A stretch of 64,000 nt of DNA from Sphingorhabdus_B arenilitoris. GTDB lineage: Bacteria > Pseudomonadota > Alphaproteobacteria > Sphingomonadales > Sphingomonadaceae. The notes under the pieces are model-generated. The model ran no database searches. It saw only the letters and a program-made list of their open reading frames with translations, and was not told where the DNA came from. The position numbers and the translations under genes are program-made. Each line of letters opens with the position of its first letter. The first letter of the stretch is position 1. Shown here one piece after another: positions 50,308 through 59,507 of this stretch. The stretch covers positions 1 through 64,000 of the forward strand of contig NZ_JBHSDH010000005.1 in NCBI RefSeq assembly GCF_042651485.1. Direction: 5' to 3'.

Positions 50308-52602
50308 ATGAACCTGCGCCGCCGCCTGGGTATTGAATGGCTCATCATCGGCCTCATTGCGTCGCTGCTAGTGTTTTTCGCCAATCGGTGGGAGGGGACA
50401 TCCTCTTTCGACAATCTGTTTTATGACCAATTGAGCAGCATATCCCGGCCCGCCGCTGACCCCGATATATTGCTAGTCAATATTGATGACCGCAGCCTTG
50501 CGGAAATTGGCAAATGGCCCTGGCCCCGGACCGTTCATGCGCAAATGATCGAACGCCTGCAAAAAGCCGAACCGCGCTCAATCACGCTCGATGTTATCTT
50601 AAGCGAACCGGGCAATGCGGATGGAGATGCGGCTCTTGCCGCCGCGATGAAGGGCCCGGCGCCGGTCATCATGCCGCTTCATTTTATCAGCCCGGGCAGC
50701 GATGGCAGGGCCTATGATGTCGTTCCGCCTGCGCCCGCATTTGCCGATGCCGCAAGCCGGATTGGCCATGTTAATCTGGAATTTGACAGCGACGGCGTCG
50801 TGCGCCGTACGCAGCTTTGCTTCGATCCCGAAGGGAACGGCAATAGCTGGCCGCATATGATGGAGCAGGTATACCGCGTCACCCGCAACGACCCATCGCG
50901 GCCCTATCGCGCCGTGCGATGCGGCAAGACGCTGTTAATTCCCTATGCCGCGCGGGGCAGCCACCGGGAAGTATCCTATAGCGACCTGCTGAATAATGAG
51001 TTGCCCGCCGACATGATACAGGGCCGCGATGTCATTATCGGGGCGAGCGCGACCGGTTTGGGCGATGCCTATCCGGTTCCCTTTGGCGATGGAGGGATAT
51101 TGGCAGGGTCGGAGATTATGGCCAATGCGCTGCGGGCGATAAAGGATGACAGCTTCATTCTGATCACCCCAAAAATCACGACTGATCTTTTATCATTGCT
51201 GCCTATGTGGTTGCTGCTCATCGGCTTTTTACGGTGGTTGCCGCGCACCGCGTTATTGGCGTCGCTGTCGATGCTCGTTCTGTTGCTGGCGGCGGTGGCG
51301 ATAGCATTGCGGTCAGGCATTTGGTTCCCGCCCGGCGCAGCGGTATTGGGGATATTGCTCGTCTATCCGTTGTGGGGATGGCGGCGATTACAGGCGATGA
51401 GTGATTTTATGAGTAGCGAGCTATTGGAGCTGGAACGGGAAGGCGAAACGGTCCCCATTCCAGTGCGTCAGGCGAATGCAGCCGATCTGGTCGGCCGGCA
51501 ATCTGCATCATTGGCGAGCGCGATTGACCATATGCGCGATTTGCGGCGTTTTGTTTCCGATGCCATGTCGGACCTGCCCGATCCCATGGTTGTCACGGAT
51601 TTGAACGCCCGCGTGACGATGACCAGCGATCTGGTCGAAAAGCGGCTGGGGCAAAGTATTATCGGTTATATTTTGGATGATGTTATGGCGCGCGTGGTGA
51701 TCCCGGAACACCGCGACATGGTGCTAAAATATCTGCAAAGCCATGATGCGAAAAAGGCGAAACAGCGCGTGACCGAAGCTGAAGGCCCCGCGCCAATCAC
51801 CACCGAATTTGTCCGCTTCCAAACCACCGACGGCGGCACATTTGTGATGCGCGAATCGCTTGTACAAAATGCCAGCGGAGCGCATTTGGGCTATATCTAT
51901 TATCTCGCCGACATCACCGCGCTGGCCACAGCCGAGGCGGAGCGTGAGCGGCTGTTGCAGCTATTGTCGCATGATATGCGTGCGCCGCAATCGGCAATCA
52001 TCGCTTCGTTGGAAGGGACGATGGATGACGGCGCAAAGAAACGGATTGAACGTAACGCCCGGCTAACTATGCAATTGGCGCAGGATTTTGTCGAAATGGC
52101 GCGCATGGGCGAAACCGAATTTGCGGGTGAGGATGTGATATTGCTCGACCTGATACGCGATGTTGCCGACAATTACTGGCCGCTGGCAAAGGAACGCGGC
52201 ATAACCATCAATATCACCGACAATAGCGATAGCGGCTTTATATTGGCCGAGGCACAGGGCCTGTCGCGTGCCTTTGCCAATTTGATCGATAATGCGATTA
52301 AATTCAGCCCGGATAACAGTAGCATCACCGTGACCATTGACCGGATCAAGCTGGAAAGCGGACCATTTTTGTCGGTGACCGTCGCCGATCAAGGTGACGG
52401 AATTGCGCCTGAAATATTGCCCCATTTGTTTCAGCGTTTTGCAACCGGCGGCAACCAACGTGGGCGCAGCAAGGGCACTGGCCTTGGCCTGACCTATGTC
52501 CTTGCCGTGACCGAGCGTCATGGAGGCACGGTGGAGGGAGGCAATAATGAAGCAGCGGGCGCCTACTTCACGGTCCAATTGCCGGAATCATTGGAAGAGT
52601 GA
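50308..52602 (+). CDS. CHASE2-PAS sensor histidine kinase
   Basis: A 764-residue membrane sensor. An N-terminal helix and a periplasmic CHASE2 domain (about residues 30-280, including ILLVNIDDRSLAEIGKWPWP) precede three membrane helices (about 285-360). A PAS domain (about 420-540) and a kinase core follow: H-box LLSHDMRAPQSAIIASLE, N-box AFANLIDNAIKFSPD, G-boxes VADQGDGIAPE and SKGTGLGLTYVLA. It would phosphorylate the upstream-encoded regulator. The ATG at 50308 is preceded by GAGAAAATC. Ends the three-gene unit. Confidence 0.95.
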   Translation: MNLRRRLGIEWLIIGLIASLLVFFANRWEGTSSFDNLFYDQLSSISRPAADPDILLVNIDDRSLAEIGKWPWPRTVHAQMIERLQKAEPRSITLDVILSEPGNADGDAALAAAMKGPAPVIMPLHFISPGSDGRAYDVVPPAPAFADAASRIGHVNLEFDSDGVVRRTQLCFDPEGNGNSWPHMMEQVYRVTRNDPSRPYRAVRCGKTLLIPYAARGSHREVSYSDLLNNELPADMIQGRDVIIGASATGLGDAYPVPFGDGGILAGSEIMANALRAIKDDSFILITPKITTDLLSLLPMWLLLIGFLRWLPRTALLASLSMLVLLLAAVAIALRSGIWFPPGAAVLGILLVYPLWGWRRLQAMSDFMSSELLELEREGETVPIPVRQANAADLVGRQSASLASAIDHMRDLRRFVSDAMSDLPDPMVVTDLNARVTMTSDLVEKRLGQSIIGYILDDVMARVVIPEHRDMVLKYLQSHDAKKAKQRVTEAEGPAPITTEFVRFQTTDGGTFVMRESLVQNASGAHLGYIYYLADITALATAEAERERLLQLLSHDMRAPQSAIIASLEGTMDDGAKKRIERNARLTMQLAQDFVEMARMGETEFAGEDVILLDLIRDVADNYWPLAKERGITINITDNSDSGFILAEAQGLSRAFANLIDNAIKFSPDNSSITVTIDRIKLESGPFLSVTVADQGDGIAPEILPHLFQRFATGGNQRGRSKGTGLGLTYVLAVTERHGGTVEGGNNEAAGAYFTVQLPESLEE

Positions 52603-52640
52603 ATCGGCGCAGCATTGCCGCGAGCCCGAGCCCGAAGCTG

Positions 52641-53174
52641 TTATTGAAACAAAGGCCGTTTAACCCAGCGGCTGTTTACATATTCGCCCTTTGGGTTGCC
52701 CAAGTCGGCAAGCGCGGCATCGACGAGCAGCGGAAGAACCGTCTCGATATTTTCCTTGCAATGATATTCGCCCGCCGCCCCGCGATATATTTCCGCGCCA
52801 TCTGCGATCCGCGTCAACGCAACGGTGAGCCGATATTCATTCCATTTGCAGCGGCTGGATCCGCGCTTTGTGCTGGCTGGCCCCAATAGCTTGCCAGCTT
52901 CTTTGAGCGCGAGCGAAGCGGGCCGCGATGCGATGCCGACTTCCAGATATAAGGAACCATCCTGCGCCGCTTCATAACCCATTGCCGACAGTTTTTGGGT
53001 GACCAAGGCGCCGGCCTGATCATACGCGGGGGATGCCAATTGTGCGGGTGGGACAAGGATATAGCGTGCGGCCGCAGCATTTTGCGCACCGCTACTCATC
53101 ACCCTTGTGTCGATTTTGGTCGAACAAGATGCCAGTGTCAATGCCGCTATTGCCAATAGGATCGCATATTTCAT
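52641..53174 (-). CDS. Lipoprotein, DUF4136-like
   Basis: A 177-residue lipoprotein with signal sequence MKYAILLAIAALTLASCSTK (lipobox LASC, Cys at residue 17). The mature part has a DUF4136-like pattern (RYILVPPAQLASPAYDQAG, then SLYLEVGIASRPASLAL and LTVALTRIADGAEIYRG), common to outer-membrane lipoproteins of unknown role. The assignment to DUF4136 is tentative. It is cotranscribed or close to the DAHP synthase gene (20 bases between its start and that gene's stop). Convergent with the CHASE2 kinase. Confidence 0.85.
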   Translation of the reverse strand: MKYAILLAIAALTLASCSTKIDTRVMSSGAQNAAAARYILVPPAQLASPAYDQAGALVTQKLSAMGYEAAQDGSLYLEVGIASRPASLALKEAGKLLGPASTKRGSSRCKWNEYRLTVALTRIADGAEIYRGAAGEYHCKENIETVLPLLVDAALADLGNPKGEYVNSRWVKRPLFQ

Positions 53175-53194
53175 GGCATATCAGCCAATCTCCG

Positions 53195-54568
53195 TCAGGC
53201 GGCCTTTTTCGCCCGTTCGTTAAATTCCTGATTAAGCATTTCCGCGAGCAAAAATGCCATTTCCAGCGATTGTGCCGCATTCAGGCGGGGATCGCAATGG
53301 GTATGATACCGGTCTGCCAAGCCTTCATCGGTAACCGCAACCGCACCGCCGGTGCATTCGGTCACATTCTGCCCGGTCATTTCGATATGAATGCCGCCTG
53401 CAAATGTTCCTTCCGCACGGTGCACCGCGAAAAAGCCGCGCACTTCGGCCAATATCCGTTCAAACGGACGCGTTTTATATCCGCTGGCCGATTTGATGAC
53501 ATTGCCGTGCATCGGGTCGCAGGACCAGATCACCGGATGGCCCGATGCTTTCACCGCGCGCACCAACGGCGGCAGGCCAGCCTCTACCTTGTCATGGCCA
53601 AAGCGAGAAATCAGCGTGATCCGGCCCGGTTCATGATTAGGATTCAGCGTATCGAGCATTTTAATCAGCGCATCGGGAGCCAAGCTTGGCCCGCATTTCA
53701 GCCCGATGGGATTGCCAATACCGCGCAGAAACTCGACATGGGCGCTGCCCTCAAACCGGGTGCGATCGCCAATCCACAGGAAATGCGCCGACGTGTCATA
53801 CCATCCGCCGGTGAGCGAATCCTGACGGGTGAGCGCCTGTTCATAGGGCAGCAGCAATGCTTCATGGCTGGTATAAAATTTCGTGCCCTTAATTTGCGGG
53901 ACGGTTTCCGGGGTGACCCCGCAAGCTTCCATAAATGCCAACGCCTCACCAATCCGGTCGGCGGTTTCGGTATATTTTTTTGCCCATTCGCTGCGCCCCA
54001 TATAGTCATGGGTCCAGGCGTGCACCTGATGCAAATTGGCATAGCCGCCGCTGCTAAATGCGCGCAGCAAGTTCAGCGTTGCCGCCGCCTGACTATAAGC
54101 GCGGACCATACGGGCGGGGTCGGGTTCACGCGATTCAGCGTTGAAATTAATGTCATTGATAATATCGCCGCGATAGCTCGGCAATTCGGTGCCGCCCACT
54201 TCCTCCATGTCAGCGGAGCGTGGTTTGGCGAATTGCCCGGCCATACGGCCCAATTTCACCACTGGCACTTTACCGGAAAAAGTCAGCACCACGGCCATTT
54301 GCAAAATAACGCGAAATGTATCGCGGATATTATTCGGATGAAATTCAGCGAAGCTTTCGGCGCAATCACCGCCTTGCAGCAAAAAGGCCTTACCCGCCGA
54401 TACATCGGCCAGGCTATCCTTCAACTCGCGTGCCTCACCAGCAAATACCAAAGGCGGATAATTGCGCAGCGTTTCTTCGGTTGCTGCCAATGCGGCCTGA
54501 TCGCGGTATGTGGGCATTTGAATGCCCTCATGCTGTCTCCAACTGTCCGGCGTCCATGTTGTCGCCAT
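53195..54568 (-). CDS. Class II 3-deoxy-7-phosphoheptulonate synthase
   Basis: A 457-residue DAHP synthase of the plant-like class II, which joins PEP and erythrose-4-phosphate at the head of the shikimate pathway. Motifs are FLLQGGDCAESFAEFHPNNI, KVPVVKLGRMAGQFAKPRSA, FYTSHEALLLPYEQALTR, SRFGHDKVEAGLPPLVRAVK and VIWSCDPMHGNVIKS. The start is the ATG at 54568 (MATTWTPDSWRQ); an upstream start at 54637 has no support. Expression control is not visible in the upstream 300 bases. Confidence 0.97.
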   Translation of the reverse strand: MATTWTPDSWRQHEGIQMPTYRDQAALAATEETLRNYPPLVFAGEARELKDSLADVSAGKAFLLQGGDCAESFAEFHPNNIRDTFRVILQMAVVLTFSGKVPVVKLGRMAGQFAKPRSADMEEVGGTELPSYRGDIINDINFNAESREPDPARMVRAYSQAAATLNLLRAFSSGGYANLHQVHAWTHDYMGRSEWAKKYTETADRIGEALAFMEACGVTPETVPQIKGTKFYTSHEALLLPYEQALTRQDSLTGGWYDTSAHFLWIGDRTRFEGSAHVEFLRGIGNPIGLKCGPSLAPDALIKMLDTLNPNHEPGRITLISRFGHDKVEAGLPPLVRAVKASGHPVIWSCDPMHGNVIKSASGYKTRPFERILAEVRGFFAVHRAEGTFAGGIHIEMTGQNVTECTGGAVAVTDEGLADRYHTHCDPRLNAAQSLEMAFLLAEMLNQEFNERAKKAA

Positions 54569-54944
54569 GATATTTACTCCGATAGATTCGTTCAAAGAGC
54601 GGCCTTCTACGGCCAGAGGTATAGTAGGTGCAAGCAAAACAGGTCTTTTGAAACTTTGTTATCCCATACGAATATTTCATTACAAGCACAGCGCATTTTC
54701 ATTATCAACCATGGCCGCCGCCGTTTGGCCAAAGAGGTATTATCGAACAGGCTGATCGCGATTTTTGCGCTGCGGTTAACCATCTTGAATATATTGCTTT
54801 TCTGCGTCGGTTAATCTGTTGTTAAGCGGGCGTCCCAGCTTGGCACAGGACGAAAATCGCGAATCCATGGCTTATTATTCTAATGTATAGGGATGGACGA
54901 AATCAGTGCGAATCTCTCCCCCGGCCTTTGGCAAAAGCGATATA
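54569..54944. other. Intergenic region between divergent genes
   Basis: A 376-base gap that should hold promoters for the DAHP synthase (minus) and the cell-wall hydrolase (plus). It is AT-rich in the middle (54640-54720) and I find no RNA gene, repeat or attenuator-type leader peptide with aromatic codons. The unannotated frame from 54906 is an alternative GTG start of the hydrolase. Confidence 0.5.
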
Positions 54945-56165
54945 ATGATACAGGAACCCTTTCCGAAAAACGATGATGCGAACCGCAGGCGTCCCGCGCC
55001 TGCGCCGCGCCGCCGTTTGATAGGGGGCCGGGAAATCCTGTTGGTTTTAATCGCTTTCAGCTTGCTCGCGCTGGCCCCATCAATCGCGCAGGTCACCGGA
55101 TTTAGCAGCCGCAGCGCGCCATCGTCACCTGCGGTTACACTTGGTTCAGCCGAACGACCTGAAAGCAATTTTGCCGGCTCCGCATTTTATTTCATGGAAC
55201 AAGACTATGCAATCCCGCCATCGAACGAGGTGATGGATGCTGCTATGGGCGACAAAGGCAGTTTGATCGGGGTCGATCCGTTATCTTCGGACGTCATGCC
55301 TGCCGATGAAACCGGCCTTGGCGGATCAGCACAGCCCTTCGTGATGAATGCGGCCAGCGCCGATTATGCGCGGGCGTTAAAATGCCTGACCGATGCAATC
55401 TATTACGAAGCCGCTAGCGAATCCGACAGCGGACAGCGGGCCGTTGCGCAGGTGATTATCAACCGGATGCGCCACCCCACCTATCCCAATAATATTTGCG
55501 GCGTTGTGTATCAGGGCAGCGAACGGCGCACCGGATGCCAGTTTAGCTATAGCTGCGATGGTTCCATGGCGCGCATACCGTCACGTTCGCATTGGCTGCG
55601 CGCGGGCCGCGTCGCGGCTTCGGCGCTGGCGGGCTATGTGCACCGCCCGGTCGGCATGGCGACCCATTATCACACCGTCAACATCTACCCCTATTGGGCA
55701 CCGAGCCTGCATTTTATCGGTACCATCGGAATGCACCGTTTCTACCGCTGGAAAGGCAGCGCGGGACGGCCATCAGCTTTCTTCCGCAGCTATGCCGGCA
55801 ACGAACCTTTCCCCGGTCCTAAGCCGCGCGCTTGGAAAGATACGCCTGCGCCGTCGCTCGATCCGATCCAGCTGCAAAAACAATATGAGCGCGAATATGC
55901 CGCAGCGCGGTTAAAAGCAGAAGAAGAGGCGCGTGGCCGTGCCGCCGCATCGGCGCAAAGCGGAATTGCACCTGCGCCCGCTTATTCCGAAATCGTACCG
56001 CAGCGTCAAAGAAGCGCACCTGTTTACTCCGCTCCGGATTATTCCCGCGAAGCTTTGAACAAGGGCGGCGACAAAGCCTATGGCGGTGGCAAACTGCCCG
56101 GCACCACCAACATTAAGCCGGAATATCAAAATAGCGGGACGTGGAAAGCACAGCCGACTGGTTGA
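54945..56165 (+). CDS. SleB-like cell wall hydrolase
   Basis: A 406-residue protein with one membrane anchor near the N-terminus (about 30-50) and a Hydrolase_2/SleB domain (about 140-260). The domain starts ARALKCLTDAIYYEAASESD, with the catalytic Glu in YYEAASE, followed by GQRAVAQVIINRMRHPTYP and GMATHYHTVNIYPYWAPSL. The C-terminal 130 residues are Pro/Ala/Lys-rich and disordered. It would cut peptidoglycan in the periplasm. The start is either ATG 54945 or GTG 54906. Divergent from the DAHP synthase gene. Confidence 0.91.
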   Translation: MIQEPFPKNDDANRRRPAPAPRRRLIGGREILLVLIAFSLLALAPSIAQVTGFSSRSAPSSPAVTLGSAERPESNFAGSAFYFMEQDYAIPPSNEVMDAAMGDKGSLIGVDPLSSDVMPADETGLGGSAQPFVMNAASADYARALKCLTDAIYYEAASESDSGQRAVAQVIINRMRHPTYPNNICGVVYQGSERRTGCQFSYSCDGSMARIPSRSHWLRAGRVAASALAGYVHRPVGMATHYHTVNIYPYWAPSLHFIGTIGMHRFYRWKGSAGRPSAFFRSYAGNEPFPGPKPRAWKDTPAPSLDPIQLQKQYEREYAAARLKAEEEARGRAAASAQSGIAPAPAYSEIVPQRQRSAPVYSAPDYSREALNKGGDKAYGGGKLPGTTNIKPEYQNSGTWKAQPTG

Positions 56166-56341
56166 TCCCCGATCATCGCGATACCATCGCCACGGTCCGA
56201 ATTGGACAGGCTTGCCGCCCATACGGATTGACGGCGTTAACCCATTCTACCTAATCTAAAAAAACACCCTTTCTGGACGGCCGCCTTCCCCAATGGCGCA
56301 TGCGATTTTTGCATTCGCGCGATAATTTTGGGAGAAGTTTT

Positions 56342-57247
56342 ATGTATAACCACCGCACAGGTCGAGGCCTGCTGACACAGGTGCAGGGCAAGGGGCCACC
56401 TGGCAATATCATCATCGGCCGCAGCGACGCCGCGCATAGCCTGCGTCAGATGGTCGCGCTCGCGGCGGGGTCCAACGCGCCGCTGCTGATCACGGGGCCG
56501 GCGGGGTCCGGTAAGACTGTTACCGCCCGGGCAGTCCATGCTGCATCGGCAAAGCGCAATGGCCCTTTTATCCGTGCCGATTGTTCGGGATTGGGTAGCG
56601 ATGCCATGATGACGCTATTTGGCATAGGACGGGACGGAATAGCCCCGAAGCTGCAACGGAAATCCTATCTGCAAATGGCTCGTGGCGGCAGCATCCTCTT
56701 TAATGAAATCGCCGATTTGCCGCGCGATTTACAAGCCGTGCTGCAACAAATTTTGTCGGGTAAGCCGGTTCCCGGCCTGCCCATCGAACCGCATCAATAT
56801 GGCCAAATCCGGATCATAGCCTCCACCCGTCAAGCGCTGGGTCATTTGATTGGCGAGGACCAATTTCGGCAAGATCTATATTATAGCCTATCCCTGCTTT
56901 CCATCCCGGTCCCGCCGCTGCGGCACCGGCGCACGGATATATTGACGCTGATTGAATATTTTCTGATGCCGCAAAGTGAAACGAAGCGCTTCACGCTGGA
57001 CCGCGAGGCATTACAGTTGCTCGGAACCCATTTCTGGCCTGGAAATATCCGCGAATTGCGCAATCTTGTTGCCAGGGCGTGCCATTTTTATCCCGGGGCT
57101 ATTATTGGGCCGCAGCAAATCGGCGCGTTGCTGCGGATGGGTGATCCGGCGACATCTCATGCAACGCCAGCCCGGCCCCGGCACGCTGAAACTGATCATA
57201 CATGGGGCCGCATGAGTTTGCCCTGCCCTGATCCCGGCTGCCGTTAA
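56342..57247 (+). CDS. AAA+ sigma-54-activator-like protein lacking GAFTGA motif
   Basis: A 301-residue protein like the AAA+ module of sigma-54-dependent activators. Walker A is LLITGPAGSGKTVTARAVH; Walker B-like is GGSILFNEIADLPRDLQAVL, where the usual Asp is Asn; the arginine-finger region includes RQDLYYSLSLLSIPVPPLR and the sensor II FWPGNIRELRNLV. The GAFTGA loop that grips sigma-54 is replaced by GIGRDGIAPK, and there is no C-terminal Fis-type helix-turn-helix; the tail has a LPCPDPGC motif. It may work without sigma-54, or regulate through protein contact. ATG 56342 follows GGGAGAAG. Convergent with the histidine kinase gene, stops shared. Confidence 0.85.
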   Translation: MYNHRTGRGLLTQVQGKGPPGNIIIGRSDAAHSLRQMVALAAGSNAPLLITGPAGSGKTVTARAVHAASAKRNGPFIRADCSGLGSDAMMTLFGIGRDGIAPKLQRKSYLQMARGGSILFNEIADLPRDLQAVLQQILSGKPVPGLPIEPHQYGQIRIIASTRQALGHLIGEDQFRQDLYYSLSLLSIPVPPLRHRRTDILTLIEYFLMPQSETKRFTLDREALQLLGTHFWPGNIRELRNLVARACHFYPGAIIGPQQIGALLRMGDPATSHATPARPRHAETDHTWGRMSLPCPDPGCR

Positions 57248-58650
57248 CCCGCTGGCAAAATCATTGTCGCGCGCAGGCCGCCTTCAGCTCTGTTTATTAG
57301 CTTCACTTCGCCGCCATGTGCCGAAGCGATAGCGCGCGCGATGGTCAGGCCGAGCCCCGATCCGCCCGTGCCGCGATTGCGGGAACTGTCCATACGGATG
57401 AAGGGCTGAAACATATCATCCATTTGTTCAGGCGGAATACCGCGGCCTGTATCATCAATATGCACCGCGATCCGTCCGGCGTCTTGCACCACCGAAATTT
57501 CTGCATTGCCGCCATGTTTGACCGCATTACCGATCAGATTGCGGATCGCACGGCGCAGCAGGACCGGGCGTATGTGCGCCAAAATCCGCTGTTCAGGCTG
57601 CACCATGCGCACATCCGCTCCCGACGCCGCAAATTCGTCGGCAATCGCATCGACCAATGCGCCCAAATCGGTCTGCTGCTTTTCCTCTCCCGATTTGCCG
57701 AGCCGCGCGAGTGTCAATATGTCATCCAATATCGTCACCATCTCGTCGATCGCGGCGATCATTTTGCCCCGCTCCGCATCATCCTCAACCGATTCCACCC
57801 GCACCCGGAGCGCGGCGAGCGGCGTTTTCAAATCATGACCTATCGCGCCCAGCATGACGTCTTTTTCACCCAAGAGCGTGCTCACCCGCGATTGCATGAT
57901 GTTGAAACTATCCACCAAATTACGGATATCCGACGGCCCTTCGCTGTGCAGCGGTGCGTCTTCTCCCGCCAGCCCAACGCGGCCAACCCGTTCAGTCAAC
58001 CTTTCCAACGGCTTGACAATACGGCGCGTCACCAGCGCGAGCGGGATCAAAACGGCGGCATATAATGTCAAAGTCTGGAGCAGCAGCACAAATATCGAAC
58101 CCGGATCGCGCGGGCGGACAAAAACGGCTGCACTTATCCACTGCCCATTTCCGGTTTTCGCGGTCAGCAGCATCGCATCCTGCGGCATATCGCGGCCGGA
58201 ACGGCGTTGCCGCTGAACAAAGCGGCTTTGCATCAAGCCCCGTGTCAGAGCCTCGGGAAGCGCGGATATCGGACCAGAGGAGATTTGCACCTCGGTCAGG
58301 CTGTTATCGCCTTGGGCGAAAAACTCGGCTGCTCGTTCGGTAAAATCGTCGCGGACGGTAAATTGCGGCAGTTGCAGCCGGCTATCATTGACATTGATCA
58401 TCACCGCCGGATTGCGGCGGCGGCCTTGCCTTTGCCGGGTCCAGTCGCGGCCCCGTTCGGCATTGCGTTCTGCCTGATTGGCGACGCGGCCAACCAGTAA
58501 TGTTGCCGCCTCCGCATTGCTGCGCCCGCGCGCCGCATTTAACAGCATCGCGGCATTTATCGCCTGCGCCGCCAATAATGCCAGCGCGGCAACAAACAAT
58601 ATCTGCCCATATAGGCTTTTGGGCCAAAACGAGGATAGAAGCCGCTTCAT
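57244..58650 (-). CDS. Sensor histidine kinase (EnvZ-like)
   Basis: A 468-residue membrane kinase with two membrane helices (about residues 10-33 and 185-210) flanking a periplasmic domain of about 150 residues, then HAMP (about 205-260) and kinase core. H-box is MLGAIGHDLKTPLAALRVRV, N-box AIRNLIGNAVKHGGNA, G-boxes HIDDTGRGIPPEQMDD and GGSGLGLTIARAIA. The ATG at 58650 overlaps the regulator stop by 4 bases (ATGA), so the two are produced together. No specific ligand motif in the sensor part. Confidence 0.95.
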   Translation of the reverse strand: MKRLLSSFWPKSLYGQILFVAALALLAAQAINAAMLLNAARGRSNAEAATLLVGRVANQAERNAERGRDWTRQRQGRRRNPAVMINVNDSRLQLPQFTVRDDFTERAAEFFAQGDNSLTEVQISSGPISALPEALTRGLMQSRFVQRQRRSGRDMPQDAMLLTAKTGNGQWISAAVFVRPRDPGSIFVLLLQTLTLYAAVLIPLALVTRRIVKPLERLTERVGRVGLAGEDAPLHSEGPSDIRNLVDSFNIMQSRVSTLLGEKDVMLGAIGHDLKTPLAALRVRVESVEDDAERGKMIAAIDEMVTILDDILTLARLGKSGEEKQQTDLGALVDAIADEFAASGADVRMVQPEQRILAHIRPVLLRRAIRNLIGNAVKHGGNAEISVVQDAGRIAVHIDDTGRGIPPEQMDDMFQPFIRMDSSRNRGTGGSGLGLTIARAIASAHGGEVKLINRAEGGLRATMILPAG

Positions 58651-59369
58651 GATAATTTCTGGACTATAGCCGAAAAACGATAGCCGCCGCCCCAAATGGT
58701 TTTGATCATCTGCGGATCTTTGGCGTCGGCCTCTATTTTGCGGCGCAGGCGGCTGATTTGATTATCGATCGCGCGGTCAAACGGCCCACCCTCTCGCCCC
58801 CGGGTCAGGTCGAGCAACTGTTCGCGGCTGAGCACTTGGCCTGCACGGGTGACCAATACTTCCAACATCCGATATTCGCCCGATGACAAGGGGATCAGCA
58901 CGCCATCCGGATCAAACAGATTTTGTTCATTTGTTTTCAGGGTCCAGCCATCAAAATAATAGCTTTCCCCTTCGCTGCGGATATTTTTGGCACCGGATTC
59001 GATGCGGCGCAAAATGATTTTGATCCGCGCCACCAACTCGCGCGGAGAAAACGGTTTTACCACATAATCATCCGCGCCGATTTCCAATCCGACAATGCGG
59101 TCGGTTTCCTCCGATTTAGGGGTCAGCAATATGACTGGCGGTCCGTCACTCGCGGCAATATGACGGCATAGGCTCAGCCCATCCTCACCCGGCATCATGA
59201 TATCGAGCAACACCAAATCAATGTCATAGGCGATCAACATGGAACGCGCCGCAGAGGCATTGTCCGCCTCCGCAACCCGAAAACCCTGCTTTTCAAGATA
59301 TTTGCCCAACGGTTCGCGGATCGATGCTTCATCATCAACGAGCAATAGATGGGGTCTGGTTTTTGACAT
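58647..59369 (-). CDS. OmpR-family response regulator
   Basis: A 240-residue regulator. The receiver has LLLVDDEASIREPLGKYLEK with acidic pocket, phospho-Asp in LVLLDIMMPGEDGLSL, and Thr/Lys switch residues in ILLTPKSEETD and YVVKPFSPRELVARI. The C-terminal winged helix has SSGEYRMLEVLVTRAGQVLS and IDNQISRLRRKIEADA. ATG 59369 with AAGGTG upstream. It lies 138 bases downstream of the EF-hand gene behind a terminator and is paired with the overlapping histidine kinase. Confidence 0.95.
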   Translation of the reverse strand: MSKTRPHLLLVDDEASIREPLGKYLEKQGFRVAEADNASAARSMLIAYDIDLVLLDIMMPGEDGLSLCRHIAASDGPPVILLTPKSEETDRIVGLEIGADDYVVKPFSPRELVARIKIILRRIESGAKNIRSEGESYYFDGWTLKTNEQNLFDPDGVLIPLSSGEYRMLEVLVTRAGQVLSREQLLDLTRGREGGPFDRAIDNQISRLRRKIEADAKDPQMIKTIWGGGYRFSAIVQKLS

Positions 59370-59403
59370 AGTTGATGACACCTTCACCGTTCCGCTTTAG
59401 CGG

Positions 59404-59440
59404 AAAAAACCGGAGCAGCCACTTGAAATGACTGCCCCGG
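59404..59440 (-). terminator. Rho-independent terminator after EF-hand gene
   Basis: On the minus strand a 12-base stem CCGGGGCAGTCA/TGGCTGCTCCGG (two G-T pairs) with a 7-base loop is followed by six T (59404-59409). It lies between the EF-hand gene and the response regulator gene, so it would end the EF-hand transcript or allow partial readthrough. Confidence 0.85.
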
Positions 59441-59507
59441 CCAATGGTGCACGGGATAGGGGGAGGGAGGAAGCCCCGCGCATTCAAACTATATGATAGG
59501 ACGAGGC

